From positions 1 through 64,000 of IMG/VR virus record IMGVR_UViG_3300042458_000756: a stretch of 64,000 nucleotides of DNA, one strand, 5' to 3'. The stretch's first letter is position 1; each line of letters begins with the position of its first letter. The stretch comes from a virus. The position numbers and the translations under genes are program-made. The notes under the pieces are model-generated. The model made no database searches and was not told where the DNA came from. It saw nothing but the letters and a program-made list of their open reading frames with translations. Shown here piece by piece: positions 1-10,305 of the stretch.

Positions 1-3000
1 AAAGGATCTTATTGTCTTTTCCTTTACCTACAGAGTCTGTGTGTCCTTGAACAACTATTGATGCTAGCTTATGCTTAATAAGATCTTTAGCAATTGCCTG
101 AAGTTCTAGTCTTTGTTCTTTATTTAACGTGTAAGAGTTTGTAGCAAAATTTGCTGTGATAGGCGGAACTTCAATTTTAATTATTTGCTTATTAGCATCT
201 TGCCATGCTTCTATTGGGCCCATCAATTTTCCGCCTTGATGATTTACGTTTACAGTTGTTGATCCATTTCCAAATGAACTCTTGTGCTCAGATTTAGCAG
301 TTGGATTTACAGGTCCGCCTGCTGCAAATCTACCAGCATTTAGTGCATCAAATGTGTCTACTCCATACTTAGCTACGGAGTCTGCTTTAATTACATATTC
401 ACCATTTGATAAGTAGGCTGGGATAGAATCAGATGTTGCAGTTCCTGCTCCCCTAATATGTCCACCATCTGCTTTTTTGTAAGGATCAGTTACTTCAATT
501 ATCTGGCCCCTGTTGTCCATCTTGTATACAAATATTTTTCCATCGTTATCAGTTAATGAGAAAAATTGTCCAGGCAAAATTCCTCTTTCTTCTGCAACGC
601 TCTTAACCTTTTGTCTAGTTCCTAACTTACCAAACCCGCCAAGACCTGACCAATCTGCCAAGGTTGTTTTGCTGATCGTGTTTGTTCCGACACCAGCTTT
701 TCCTAAATCATAAGGAGCATCTTTTGTTCCAGATCCTCTTCCACCTATATTTAATTGCTGGCCGTTTGCAAGTACTATGGTTACATTGCCATCAATACCT
801 ATGCTGCTAACTGCTCCAATCTTCTTGTCTAGTCCATCTGTAAGGGCCTTTGCTAGGTCAAGACCTTTTAATCCATTAAGTTTAATCCCTGCATCTTTGG
901 CGGCAGATGCAACAGCGGCAAGCATTGTTTCAGATTGCTTGCCTGCTTTCCACTGTGCTCTTTCTTGTTCTGGCTGCTTTAATAATTCAATCTCCCAGTT
1001 TAACATTGCAGTATTAACTGCGCTGATTGCGGTTTCTTGATTATTAATTGTCTTAGAAAGGTCTGCTAATTTTTCACCTGCAAGCGCTGCTTTATCTGCT
1101 ATACCCTGTTGCTTGCCTTGAATTGCTTCAATTAGTTTTTGCAGCGGTAAGTTCTTTAAAATATTTGAGTCTTCAATAGATTTCTTTTGTGAATTGTATT
1201 GAAGTTCGCTTTGATATCCCTGAATGTCTAGGCTTGCCTGTTGTGCGCCAGCTATGTTTCCAGTTGCAAGTGCTGCATCATATTCTGCCTGCTTCTTTGC
1301 AATTTCTCTACCGATATCGCCTTCTTGCTTTGCAGCATCTAGAGCCTTTAATCTTGCCTCTGTTAGCTTGTTGTTGGCATCTATTTGTTTTTGGATAGAG
1401 TTTATCTTATCTCTATCTGATATTTGCTGTGCAACTGACTGGCCTTTTGCTGCTCTTTCATACGCCGCTTGTAGTTTTTTATTTGCATCTAATGCTTTGT
1501 ATTGCTTTTCCAGCGCTCCGCCAGGAGCTCTATTTGCAGCCTCTATTGATTTGCCTAAAGCTATTTGCAAGTTGTATAAGTCATTTGTCTGTTGAGCATT
1601 TAGTGCTCTAAGATCTCCTGTGTATCCCTTAACTTGAATTCTTGTTTTTTGCCATAGAGACAAAGCAGTGTCTTGCTCATTAACAATTTGTCTAATGGCT
1701 GGGTCTATCTTTGCCATTTCATCTACAACTTCTTTAGTTAAGTATACTTGATTTTGTACTTTAGAATTAATAGCATCAATAGCAGCTTGTTCTTGATCAA
1801 GCATTAATTGTTTTTCGTCACCTGTTGAGAGATAGGTTCCATCTTTGTTAGCCTGTTTACGTGCTTCTTTTAATGCCTTTGCCTGCCTATCCTCTACATC
1901 AGTAGATAATGCCATCATGGCTGTATTGAGTTGGTTTGCCTGCTCTGTTGCATCACGATTGGTTGCCATTGCAGTAGTTAAGCTATCTATTGCGCTAGCT
2001 GCAGCTGAGGCTGTATCTTTTATATCATTAAATCCTTTTGAACTGACTGTATAAGCTGCTGCATTTGGAGCAAAGTCTGAAGCCGCATACATTGTGTATA
2101 TCTTTTTAGCTGCATCTTCTGCAGACATTCCCATAGCAATTAGCTGCTCTTTGAGTCTTATAGCCAAAGCTTTCTGATCTTCTGCATTGTCTCCAGTTTG
2201 ATTGATAAGGGCAACCTGATCAGAATAGTTTTCTTTAACTTCTTTTTTCAATTTCTTGTATTCTTCAATTGTAATCTTTAAAGGAGTGCCAGATCCCTTC
2301 ATGCTTTCATAAAGAAGAGTATTTTTTTCTCTTAATGCTTTTGCATTATTAATTGCTTCTTTAATCTTGTCATTAAAGTTTGTAAATTTAAGTCCTGCTT
2401 TTGATGCGGCTTCCGCTGTCATTCCGTAACCTAGGGCATTGAGTCTTAAAGTCTCTTTGTGTTCCTGCCACTTATCGTATGCAAACTTTACACCTATTGC
2501 AGTTACACCAAGTGCAAGATTAAATCTTGTAAATATTTTTAATGACGCCCCTAATGCTTTGCTAAAAAGGTTTGAACTGTTGGTTAACTTAGTAAGTTGG
2601 GTTCCATATTTTGTATCAACCAAAAGAGGCTTTCCATTACGGAAAACACCATCTACTGCTGTTTTGGCTCCAATAGGCTGTGTGGCTTTAGGGAACATGT
2701 TGCTAATTCCTTTGCCACCGCCCTTTGGCATCATGTTACCCATCAGTAAGAATGGAAGGAATGATCCCATCGTGGTCATTATGTCTCCAGGAGTGCCACC
2801 AATTTTGTTACCAGCATACTTTGAACCTTCGCTTATACCCATGATTAAAAGCAATTGTTTAAGCATTGGAATTATTCCACCTGGATTAAACCCGTTAATA
2901 GGTCCGCCAGCCTTGTATCCATTTGGAATTATGCCGCCAGCATTTCTTGGAACAAATAGCTCTGGTCCTTTTTCTCCAACAATGTATGGTTGGCCTGCAT

Positions 3001-6000
3001 TAACTGGCCCACCCATTTCTCTTTTTTCTATTCCAAATACTAACTGCTTTAAGGTTTCTGTTAATGGTGTGTCTTTTTTAGATTCCCAGTTTGCAAACTT
3101 CTTTCTAAGAATTTCTCTATCTATAGCAGAAAGAACTTTTCTTCCTTCTGGTGCAGACAATGTTAAGGAGGCCGCATCTCTTATTACAGAATCCATAACA
3201 TCTGGCTCTACTGCTCTTATTAAGTGGCCCTGTGCGTTCTTGGTATATCCATATGGCATTTCTTTAGCAAGGGATGCAGCAAATTTATCATATAGAATTT
3301 TTTGCGTTCTCTTTGTTAACCCAGTAGATCCAAAAAGTTTTTCAGCCATTCCTATCTGTAATGATGTTACTCCCCATGGGGCTGACTCATATGTGCTTGG
3401 TTTAGGTGCACCTGTTGGTCCAAATCCTGCGCCAATTCTATGCATTGCTTTGCTCTTTGTAATTGCTTCAAGCAATCCACCAAATCTAAATCCGTTTGCA
3501 TCAGTTTTAAATGCATTGTCTGACAGGCTTGCTGAGTGGCCAGTTTGTCTGCGCTTTAGTTCGTCTGCCGCTACCATCTTTGCTATAGCCGCTGGCGTCA
3601 TTTGTTTTTCTGGTGACATCTGTAAACCAGAGTGAATTCCATGAAGCTCTTTCCAATTTACGCCTCTTGCATCAGATAGCCTTTTAATCATTGCTTCATA
3701 AACAACTTTTTCTTCTGGATTTAAATCAAATCTTGAAACTGTCTGCTTAAGCTTTGGTAAAGCGCTTTCAATCTCTTTAAGCATACGGCTATGATATTCA
3801 TCTGCGGTCATGCCTTTTGGTATTTGATGAGTTGACTCAGCAAAGAATTTCTTGGCTCCGCTTCCTTTTCTTCCCAATAGATTTATATAGGCCTGATCTT
3901 TTACTGAAGGCATGACAGATGAATATTCTCTGAGGCCAGAAGCTGCTGAGAATACTCCAGCTGGTCCTACGTCTGAAAGAATGTTTCCAGATAAATTACC
4001 TCTTGCTAAATCTTTGTCTCCACGTAAAGCTGATGCGACTAGCTGTCTAAAGTATTCGTCTGTAGTAAATTTAGCATCTGTTGCTGCAATCTTTGGATCA
4101 AATTTAGATTCTAGTGCTAACAGCCTTCTTCTACCAGTTGGATCGGTAGGGTCTCTCATTACAACAACTTTTTGTGTTGGTGCATGTAATCCATGAACCT
4201 CACGAGCAATTTGTGTTGCTCTCATTTCTGCAACTGCTGCTCTTTCGTCTAATACTGGCTTTACGAATACCTTTTCATCGCCCTTCATATAGAGTCCGCC
4301 AACTCCTGGAACAGGGAAGCTGCGTCCTGAAGTAGGAGATAGAAGTTCTCCGTATTGAGTTACTGGGGTCTTTGCAAATCTAGAATCGATAACTGCCTGG
4401 TTTGCTTTTTCCATGGCAGCTCTTTTTGCTCTTTGTTCTTCAACTTGTTTTATAGTTTTAGGCATGCCAATAAAGAAAGGCTTACCGTATCCATATCTTC
4501 CTCGCTCTACAGTTCCTCCAGGAATAGATCCTCCAGCATTTCTTTTAAGAAATGCCCTTGACATCATTATGGCAAGTCTTTGTCTGCTTGCATTAAATGA
4601 GCTTCCGCTGAATGTTCCAAGCATTCCTTTTGCAAGGCCAGCCAACTTTGAATTTTCAATTGTAGTTAAACCATTTCTGGATTTAACAAGTGTTTCTAAT
4701 GCCGCAATAGGCTTTCCGTCTCTTGGCCCCATAGGCTGTAGAACTGAATTAAATATTGATCTGAAAGACCTGTCTCCAACTCTTATATCTTTAAATGATT
4801 TAGAACCAATTACTTCTTTTTCAAACCATTTTTCAAATGTCATGGCTCCATTTTTACCACCAAACACTCTATTATCTTTTTCAAGATTTCTAAGCATTTC
4901 ATTAAACACTTTATTAAATTGAGTATTATTTCTTGGGTCTCCGCCCAATTCTTGAGCTGCGGTCATCCATGGCTCAAATGGGTGTCTTCCTGCTGCAATA
5001 GCTCTTCTAAATTCTTTTGCTAATTGTGGGCCAGTCATTCCCTTGCCAACTGATCTAGTTTCTTGATTTGCATCTCTGCTCATCCAAATTGGAATTCCCC
5101 GACCAACGCTCACGGTATTAGCGTATCCTCTTGTTGCCCGCACCTTTTTAATATCAGCAGAAGATGCTTCAGAAACGTGACTTCTTTCAAAAGCTGTTTC
5201 TCCGCCTAGTTCGTGCATACCACTTCCAGATGTGTTTCCAGGTCCGCCATTTAGTTCGTACATCAAAGGCATATTTCTTTTTGCAATATGCGCTGGTATT
5301 ACTGCTTCTCCAGGTGTTAGTACAACGGGGACCTGTCCGCCTTCTTGTGCATAATAAGATTTGCCTCCAAGTATATTTGTTATTAACGGAAGATGCTTTT
5401 CGGTTGCAGCTTTATTAATTACAAATGCGCCAGGCTCTGCTGTGGTGTGGTAGGTGTCTGTATCACCAGTTCCTGGTACGAAGCCTCCTTTTGCAAACCT
5501 TGGCTTTGTTGTTTCAATATTATATCCAGCGCCAGATGTTCTTACGCCACCAAGAGCTCTTGCAATTCTATCAACCATTGCTTTTGTAGGGCCCTTATGA
5601 AACATTTCTTTCATATTAGATTTGCCTGTAGCTGGATCTACAACTGGCTGAGAAGTAAGTGGTACTGTGGTAAGGTTTGCTGTTCTGCCCATTCCTGCTG
5701 CAGTTAATCTTGTTGTTTCTGCAAGCATTGCTTCTACAGTTGCATTTAATGAAATTATTCTTGCTCTGGCCTGCTCTACAGTTATTTTACTTTGCTGAAC
5801 TTGCTGCACAATTGCTGCAGTCTCTTTTGCGGCAAGGTCTGTTATCTGACTAAACTCTGGGAGTAGTGCTTGATATGAATCGGATAAACTTGATGTAACA
5901 GTTCCTGTTGCCATAACTTCTGCTTTTAATATTTTAAGTTCTGCTTCAGATTGCATAGCAATAGCAGCTGTCATAGCATGCCATTTTGCAGCCTCTGCTG

Positions 6001-8200
6001 CAACAATTCCTGTAGAGGTTCCACCTACTGATGTTAGGCCAGGTATCTTTGGAAGATCTCCATCCATATAGGCCTGTGGGTTTCTACCAACTCTTATGTT
6101 TACTGGCTTTGCTCCTGGAACTGTTCCAAATATTGTTCCTTCTTGGGGATTGCCAGAAGGGATCAAATGAGACATATCTCTTGAATATGGTTTACCGACT
6201 AGGGGGTTATTTTTATCTACTACTCTGCCTGAACCGCCTGCTGCCATAATTACTCCGCCTGCAACTGTTGATACTGCTGGCTGAACTGCTACCTTTGCTG
6301 CATTTGCTTTTGTTTCTAAGTTTATAAAAGATTGAGCTAAAGTATTTACTGCATTAGATAAAACAATAGTTGCTTCTGTGTCTGAGTAGAATGAGGTGGC
6401 TAATCCTTTAGCTGCAGCATCTGCGGCTATGATCTCTGGCGTTAGAAGCCTGAACCCTTGACCGCCTTTTGCAAGTTGTCTTAAGTGGAATATTCCCTTA
6501 ACTACGTAACCAATAAAGTTACCCATTACACCAGCCATCATAATTAGTGGACCAGCTATTGCAGTTAATCCTCCTAATACGTTTAGTAATGTTTTAACTG
6601 GCTCGGGAAGCTTTTGGAAAAACTTTATAATTGCGTCAACAACTTTTAAGACCTTTGTGCTTATTCTTAAAAATTGCTCTCCTGCTCCAGCAAGATCTGC
6701 TTGTACTGACGCCCAGGCTCTTTTAAATTGTCCAGAGGCTGACTCTGTCATCATCTTTAATTCTCGCTCTGAAATTGCTGCTAAATCTGTTACGCTTGCT
6801 TTCATTAAGTCCATAACCTGAAGTGTCTGTGATCCAGACTTTCCTAGGTTTTCAAACAACGCTGACATTCTTGCAAACTGGAACTTACCAAAAAGCTGTT
6901 CGATTGCTCTAGATTTGTCTAGCGGATTAAGATTATCTAGTGCGGCCTGCAATGATAATATCGTTGCAGTTAGATCGCCAGCGTTATCATTTACAATACC
7001 CTTTAGATCAATTCCAAATCCCATAAACTGCTCTGTTGCAACTTTAGTTGGGTTAATAAGAGATGCCATTGCTGACTTAATTGCATTTGCACCTTCAGAA
7101 GCATTCACTCCACCTTCTTTCATTGCTGTGAGGTAAAGGGCTAAATCTTTTACATCTCCGCCAAGAGATTTAATTACGGGACCAGCTTTAGGAATTGCTT
7201 CAGTCAAATCTGCAAGGCTTGTTGATGTCTGGTTTTCAACTGCGTTGAGGAAGTCAATTGATTGGGCTAGTTCGTCGGTGCTCTGCTTAAAAGCATTTTG
7301 AATTGCAAGAGTTGCTTTCATCGCATCTTGTCTATCAACTTCACCAAGCACGGCAAGTCTTGTTGTTTGCTGCGTAGCGGCAATTAAATCATTGCCCTGT
7401 TGCCCTGTTGCTGCTAAGTCTGCAGCAAGTGCGATTGTTTCTTTATATGCAACACCATAAGAGCCAGCAATTTCTCTAGCTGTTGCAGTAACATCTTTTC
7501 TTACTTGTGCTAAATCTGCAGATGAAGTTGCGGCAAGACCGCCATAAACCTTTGTTAGTCTTACTAGCTCTGCATCTGCTTCTCTAAATGCTTTTTGGGC
7601 TGCTGCTCCGAACATAACTAGCGGAACTGTTAGTCCTACTGTTAGCTGTCGTCCCGCCCACTGTGTATTTTTACCCCAGTTGATGAGTCCTGTTGATCCA
7701 TCAAGCATGACCTTATTCATGATTGCAGCTTCTTGTCTAGCAATCGCCATCTTGTTCTTTATTTCATCAAGACCTTTTGCAACCATTACGTTATATTGCA
7801 TATGGCCTTGTGCGTTTTTACCCACAGGCTGTACTATTGCTTGCTGAAGCATTACTTGCTGCTTAGCAAGATCTCTAATTAATGAGCTTGTTTTCTTTGT
7901 ATGGCCGCTCCAAGCATTATAATAATCGTTGAGCTTGAGGCGACCTCTATCTAAGTTCTTACCGAACTTGTCTACGTCTGAAGATAGTGATACAAAGTGT
8001 TGAGAGAACTGGCCTGTTGATGTAAGCGTTGTAGCAAACGACTTGTTCATCACTGCAATTTGGTTTGCAAGCTTTGCGTTTGTTCCCGCTGTTGTTTCTT
8101 GTAACTTTACGAGTTGGGCAGTAACCGCAGCTAGTTGAGCTCTTAAGCTCGTGAAGTCTGCGTGGGCGGTAATATTGGTCGTTATTACATTATCTGCCAT
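1..8200 (-). CDS. Tape measure protein (C-terminus beyond window)
   Basis: Open without a stop from an ATG at 8200 to the left edge, at least 2733 residues. It sets tail length and is threaded into the cell during infection. Visible features: an N-terminal coiled region; a hydrophobic block near residues 535-560; a motif typical of tape measures (GEKGPELFVP) near residues 1730-1760; and an Ala/Gln/Lys-rich helical region at about 1950-2450. The last ~55 residues in the window (about 2680-2733) match the OmpA C-terminal peptidoglycan-binding pattern, with a GHTDS core. Around residues 1290-1410 a kinase-like pattern appears (VFVKP, later GNLSGNILSD). It follows the tail chaperone genes, the standard position. 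The start lies 10 nt after the chaperone stop and lacks a strong ribosome site, so translational coupling is likely. Tape measure identity is firm; the two extra domains are inference. Confidence 0.93.
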   Translation of the reverse strand, partial: MADNVITTNITAHADFTSLRAQLAAVTAQLVKLQETTAGTNAKLANQIAVMNKSFATTLTSTGQFSQHFVSLSSDVDKFGKNLDRGRLKLNDYYNAWSGHTKKTSSLIRDLAKQQVMLQQAIVQPVGKNAQGHMQYNVMVAKGLDEIKNKMAIARQEAAIMNKVMLDGSTGLINWGKNTQWAGRQLTVGLTVPLVMFGAAAQKAFREADAELVRLTKVYGGLAATSSADLAQVRKDVTATAREIAGSYGVAYKETIALAADLAATGQQGNDLIAATQQTTRLAVLGEVDRQDAMKATLAIQNAFKQSTDELAQSIDFLNAVENQTSTSLADLTEAIPKAGPVIKSLGGDVKDLALYLTAMKEGGVNASEGANAIKSAMASLINPTKVATEQFMGFGIDLKGIVNDNAGDLTATILSLQAALDNLNPLDKSRAIEQLFGKFQFARMSALFENLGKSGSQTLQVMDLMKASVTDLAAISERELKMMTESASGQFKRAWASVQADLAGAGEQFLRISTKVLKVVDAIIKFFQKLPEPVKTLLNVLGGLTAIAGPLIMMAGVMGNFIGYVVKGIFHLRQLAKGGQGFRLLTPEIIAADAAAKGLATSFYSDTEATIVLSNAVNTLAQSFINLETKANAAKVAVQPAVSTVAGGVIMAAGGSGRVVDKNNPLVGKPYSRDMSHLIPSGNPQEGTIFGTVPGAKPVNIRVGRNPQAYMDGDLPKIPGLTSVGGTSTGIVAAEAAKWHAMTAAIAMQSEAELKILKAEVMATGTVTSSLSDSYQALLPEFSQITDLAAKETAAIVQQVQQSKITVEQARARIISLNATVEAMLAETTRLTAAGMGRTANLTTVPLTSQPVVDPATGKSNMKEMFHKGPTKAMVDRIARALGGVRTSGAGYNIETTKPRFAKGGFVPGTGDTDTYHTTAEPGAFVINKAATEKHLPLITNILGGKSYYAQEGGQVPVVLTPGEAVIPAHIAKRNMPLMYELNGGPGNTSGSGMHELGGETAFERSHVSEASSADIKKVRATRGYANTVSVGRGIPIWMSRDANQETRSVGKGMTGPQLAKEFRRAIAAGRHPFEPWMTAAQELGGDPRNNTQFNKVFNEMLRNLEKDNRVFGGKNGAMTFEKWFEKEVIGSKSFKDIRVGDRSFRSIFNSVLQPMGPRDGKPIAALETLVKSRNGLTTIENSKLAGLAKGMLGTFSGSSFNASRQRLAIMMSRAFLKRNAGGSIPGGTVERGRYGYGKPFFIGMPKTIKQVEEQRAKRAAMEKANQAVIDSRFAKTPVTQYGELLSPTSGRSFPVPGVGGLYMKGDEKVFVKPVLDERAAVAEMRATQIAREVHGLHAPTQKVVVMRDPTDPTGRRRLLALESKFDPKIAATDAKFTTDEYFRQLVASALRGDKDLARGNLSGNILSDVGPAGVFSAASGLREYSSVMPSVKDQAYINLLGRKGSGAKKFFAESTHQIPKGMTADEYHSRMLKEIESALPKLKQTVSRFDLNPEEKVVYEAMIKRLSDARGVNWKELHGIHSGLQMSPEKQMTPAAIAKMVAADELKRRQTGHSASLSDNAFKTDANGFRFGGLLEAITKSKAMHRIGAGFGPTGAPKPSTYESAPWGVTSLQIGMAEKLFGSTGLTKRTQKILYDKFAASLAKEMPYGYTKNAQGHLIRAVEPDVMDSVIRDAASLTLSAPEGRKVLSAIDREILRKKFANWESKKDTPLTETLKQLVFGIEKREMGGPVNAGQPYIVGEKGPELFVPRNAGGIIPNGYKAGGPINGFNPGGIIPMLKQLLLIMGISEGSKYAGNKIGGTPGDIMTTMGSFLPFLLMGNMMPKGGGKGISNMFPKATQPIGAKTAVDGVFRNGKPLLVDTKYGTQLTKLTNSSNLFSKALGASLKIFTRFNLALGVTAIGVKFAYDKWQEHKETLRLNALGYGMTAEAASKAGLKFTNFNDKIKEAINNAKALREKNTLLYESMKGSGTPLKITIEEYKKLKKEVKENYSDQVALINQTGDNAEDQKALAIRLKEQLIAMGMSAEDAAKKIYTMYAASDFAPNAAAYTVSSKGFNDIKDTASAAASAIDSLTTAMATNRDATEQANQLNTAMMALSTDVEDRQAKALKEARKQANKDGTYLSTGDEKQLMLDQEQAAIDAINSKVQNQVYLTKEVVDEMAKIDPAIRQIVNEQDTALSLWQKTRIQVKGYTGDLRALNAQQTNDLYNLQIALGKSIEAANRAPGGALEKQYKALDANKKLQAAYERAAKGQSVAQQISDRDKINSIQKQIDANNKLTEARLKALDAAKQEGDIGREIAKKQAEYDAALATGNIAGAQQASLDIQGYQSELQYNSQKKSIEDSNILKNLPLQKLIEAIQGKQQGIADKAALAGEKLADLSKTINNQETAISAVNTAMLNWEIELLKQPEQERAQWKAGKQSETMLAAVASAAKDAGIKLNGLKGLDLAKALTDGLDKKIGAVSSIGIDGNVTIVLANGQQLNIGGRGSGTKDAPYDLGKAGVGTNTISKTTLADWSGLGGFGKLGTRQKVKSVAEERGILPGQFFSLTDNDGKIFVYKMDNRGQIIEVTDPYKKADGGHIRGAGTATSDSIPAYLSNGEYVIKADSVAKYGVDTFDALNAGRFAAGGPVNPTAKSEHKSSFGNGSTTVNVNHQGGKLMGPIEAWQDANKQIIKIEVPPITANFATNSYTLNKEQRLELQAIAKDLIKHKLASIVVQGHTDSVGKGKDNKIL

Positions 8201-8209
8201 ATATATATG

Positions 8210-8874
8210 TTACTCTATAGAGTATCCTAATCCCGCTCCGACACCAAATCCAGCTTCCGCTGCAAAGCCACCTTGTAATGAAACAACATCGTCTGCTGAT
8301 GCGTTAATACCGAGTGCTCTTCTTCTAACGTCTTCGAAGGTTGATCCCTCCCCATTTTGATTACTGCTTTCATTTAATTCAACACCCTGAATTAAAGCTA
8401 AGAACTTTCTTTTCTCTTCTTCAGTTTTTTGCATTGACTTAAAAGTCTGGACCATCTCTGGCATTGAAAGACTATCTTCTAGTTCTTCGTAATTTTTCCA
8501 ATTACCTAAAAGAAATACTTCCCCTTCTAAAGCGGCTAAATCTAGTTCTGACCAGCCAGTACTGTTGCCGCTAGTAGGTTTGGGTCGTCCATCTTAATTC
8601 CTCCGCATACTTCAAGAATGCGATTGATTGTTGGAACGTCAAGTGTGTCTTCAAATGCGTCAATATCTTTAACTAGCTCTGGGAGTTGCTTTTCTAAAGC
8701 CACTGCACATGCTTCAATTAAAATTGTTAGTGTTTCGTCTTCTGATGTTACTTCTGCTGTCTTTTGAATGACTATCATAAACTTACGAAGCTCTTTAATT
8801 GTTAAAGGCTTAAGTTTAACTGTTGCGCCATTTGCTAGTTGAATTTCTTCAACATCATATACTGTACTTGCCAT
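8210..8874 (-). CDS. Tail assembly chaperone, -1 frameshift fusion (gpGT-like)
   Basis: After residue 99 a -1 slip on CCCAAAC re-reads base 8578 and enters a frame open to 8210, giving a fusion of about 221 residues. The T part (122 residues) has no convincing start of its own: the first in-frame ATG (8464) cuts it in the middle and lacks a ribosome site. Its C-terminus is Gly/Ala-rich and ends 10 nt before the tape measure start. In lambda the equivalent fusion recruits the tail tube protein. Confidence 0.82.
8542..8874 (-). CDS. Tail assembly chaperone, zero-frame product (gpG-like)
   Basis: A 110-residue acidic helical protein lying between the tail tube and tape measure genes, the invariant position of gpG-type chaperones, which coat the tape measure during tail assembly. 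GGAGG lies just upstream of the ATG. Residues 97-99 (Asp-Pro-Asn) are encoded over a canonical -1 slippery heptamer, and the zero frame stops 11 codons later. Family assignment rests on position, size and the frameshift site rather than on a recognised domain. Confidence 0.85.
   Translation of the reverse strand: MASTVYDVEEIQLANGATVKLKPLTIKELRKFMIVIQKTAEVTSEDETLTILIEACAVALEKQLPELVKDIDAFEDTLDVPTINRILEVCGGIKMDDPNLLAATVLAGQN
8578..8584 (-). other. -1 programmed frameshift slippery heptamer
   Basis: On the minus strand the codons GAC CCA AAC contain C CCA AAC, a perfect X-XXY-YYZ heptamer. Shifting back one base keeps CCC and AAA pairing in the P and A sites. It sits 11 codons before the zero-frame stop, where tail chaperone genes normally shift. 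Confidence 0.85.
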
Positions 8875-8935
8875 TTTAATCCTCCTAGGATCTTGTCTTA
8901 ATTATTGTATCATATTCAAAATACAAGAGCAATAG

Positions 8936-8960
8936 AAAACCCCCCAATTTCTTGGGGGGC
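8936..8960 (-). terminator. Terminator after the tail tube gene
   Basis: On the minus strand a six-to-seven-pair G/C stem (GCCCCCC...GGGGGG) is followed by TTTTCTATT. It lies between the tail tube protein and the chaperones, so it probably lowers downstream expression relative to the abundant tube protein. Confidence 0.75.
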
Positions 8961-8984
8961 AATCTATTAATTAAATTAAATTAA

Positions 8985-9677
8985 TTATGCTACTAGGACA
9001 CGGTCAACGATAACGCCGTATTCCTTGCCTGTCTTTGCTTCTACTGGAAGCAAACGGAAGGTTACTGGGAATGTTGTTGCTGCGTTACGTGATAGTGAGA
9101 ACTGTGACTGTTGTACAGAAAGAACACGACGAGCATAATATACACGCTCTGCCTTTGTTACGCCTTCTGTAGGTGCCTGTCCAACTGCTACTAGCTGACG
9201 CTCTGTTGGTGCAATACCAAGAGCTCCTGCTTCTAGACCAATTGTAGATGTCTTTGCATCTGTTGCACCTGCTGTTGCTGGTGATCCTGCTTGTCCGAAT
9301 ACTGCAAGAACGTTCTCAAGAGTACCTTCTGCAAGCTCTGTTGCAATCATAACTTCCATTGACTCTTTGAAAAGCTTTGCTGAGTCAAGAAGCTGATCTA
9401 CTGTTACTGAACCGTATGATGGGTTGTAAGTAATTTGAAGACCGTTATTTGTAAAACCTACGTTTCTCCACTTTGCAGCGTTTGCTGGCAAGTTAAGAGT
9501 GTCTGCGTATGGTACTGTTGCTGGTACTGGTGGTGTTGCTCCTGCTGCTTTTACAACAAAGCTTACACCGTCGGTTGAACCTGGCTCCATGTCTTCCTTG
9601 TAGTTTGCTGATGTTGAATCAAGTGCTGACAAGAATAGTGGAGAAGCTCCAACTAGAATATTTTTGGCTGATGCCAT
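8985..9677 (-). CDS. Major tail (tube) protein
   Basis: 230 residues from an ATG at 9677. GGAGG lies 9 nt upstream of it and belongs to an earlier in-frame ATG (9692) that would bury the ribosome site, so 9677 is the better start. The protein is rich in Ala, Thr and Val with beta-type alternation, as in tail tube proteins, and begins MASAKNILVG. It precedes the frameshifting chaperones and is followed by a strong terminator, as expected for the most abundant tail protein. Identity is from position, size and composition. Confidence 0.8.
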   Translation of the reverse strand: MASAKNILVGASPLFLSALDSTSANYKEDMEPGSTDGVSFVVKAAGATPPVPATVPYADTLNLPANAAKWRNVGFTNNGLQITYNPSYGSVTVDQLLDSAKLFKESMEVMIATELAEGTLENVLAVFGQAGSPATAGATDAKTSTIGLEAGALGIAPTERQLVAVGQAPTEGVTKAERVYYARRVLSVQQSQFSLSRNAATTFPVTFRLLPVEAKTGKEYGVIVDRVLVA

Positions 9678-9795
9678 TTGTATTACCTCCATTAAATAAA
9701 TATATATATTGACTTACTTTTAAATCTAAATCAAAGCTGGCTAGGCTCTCTTTTTCCTCTTGCCTAATTCTACTGGATAACTATACTAAAAGCAA

Positions 9796-10305
9796 CTAGT
9801 TGAATCTGCCGCTTTTGTCTGTAGTCCTTGAATACTTGACTTCTAGGATCACATCTGTGGACATAAAGCCCTTTAGCTCCAGGGACGGATCTATGGGAGA
9901 TGTCTCTACAATATGGATGCTGTGAAACTTTAGCTTGCTAGGCCTATTTGTATCATTTACATCTACTGCCGATTCGTCCATTCTTCTAAATAGATCAGTC
10001 ATGAGGTTTCTAATCTCATATATTTCCGTTACGTCTGTGGAGTATATTGTAAATAAGATCTTCTCGCAGCATATCAACCAGTTCTCTTCATATGACATCC
10101 CTATCTTGTCATAGATTATATGCTTTTTGCCATTTAAAAATTGGTCCATTTCTGGGGATTGCTGTACTGGGATGATTGGAATTATCTCTTTTCCGAGATT
10201 ATCTGAATAGTAGTCATAGGCATCAAATATAAAAGAATCTTTTAGTTCTTTCCATAAAAATTTACGGAGCTCAAACATTGCGTCTATTTTATAGTCTACG
10301 GTCAT
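9796..10305 (-). CDS. Probable tail terminator protein
   Basis: 169 residues, mixed alpha/beta. Its ATG overlaps the upstream gene's stop (ATGA), showing coupling. Position just before the tail tube gene and size match siphovirus tail-terminator (gpU-like) proteins, which cap the tail. No diagnostic motif was recognised, so the function is inferred from gene order. Confidence 0.5.
   Translation of the reverse strand: MTVDYKIDAMFELRKFLWKELKDSFIFDAYDYYSDNLGKEIIPIIPVQQSPEMDQFLNGKKHIIYDKIGMSYEENWLICCEKILFTIYSTDVTEIYEIRNLMTDLFRRMDESAVDVNDTNRPSKLKFHSIHIVETSPIDPSLELKGFMSTDVILEVKYSRTTDKSGRFN

Noticed and set aside
2439-3635. 398-codon open frame on the plus strand
   Set aside because: It lies opposite the tape measure gene, has no ribosome site and shows the Pro/Leu/Ser-rich composition of an antisense shadow.
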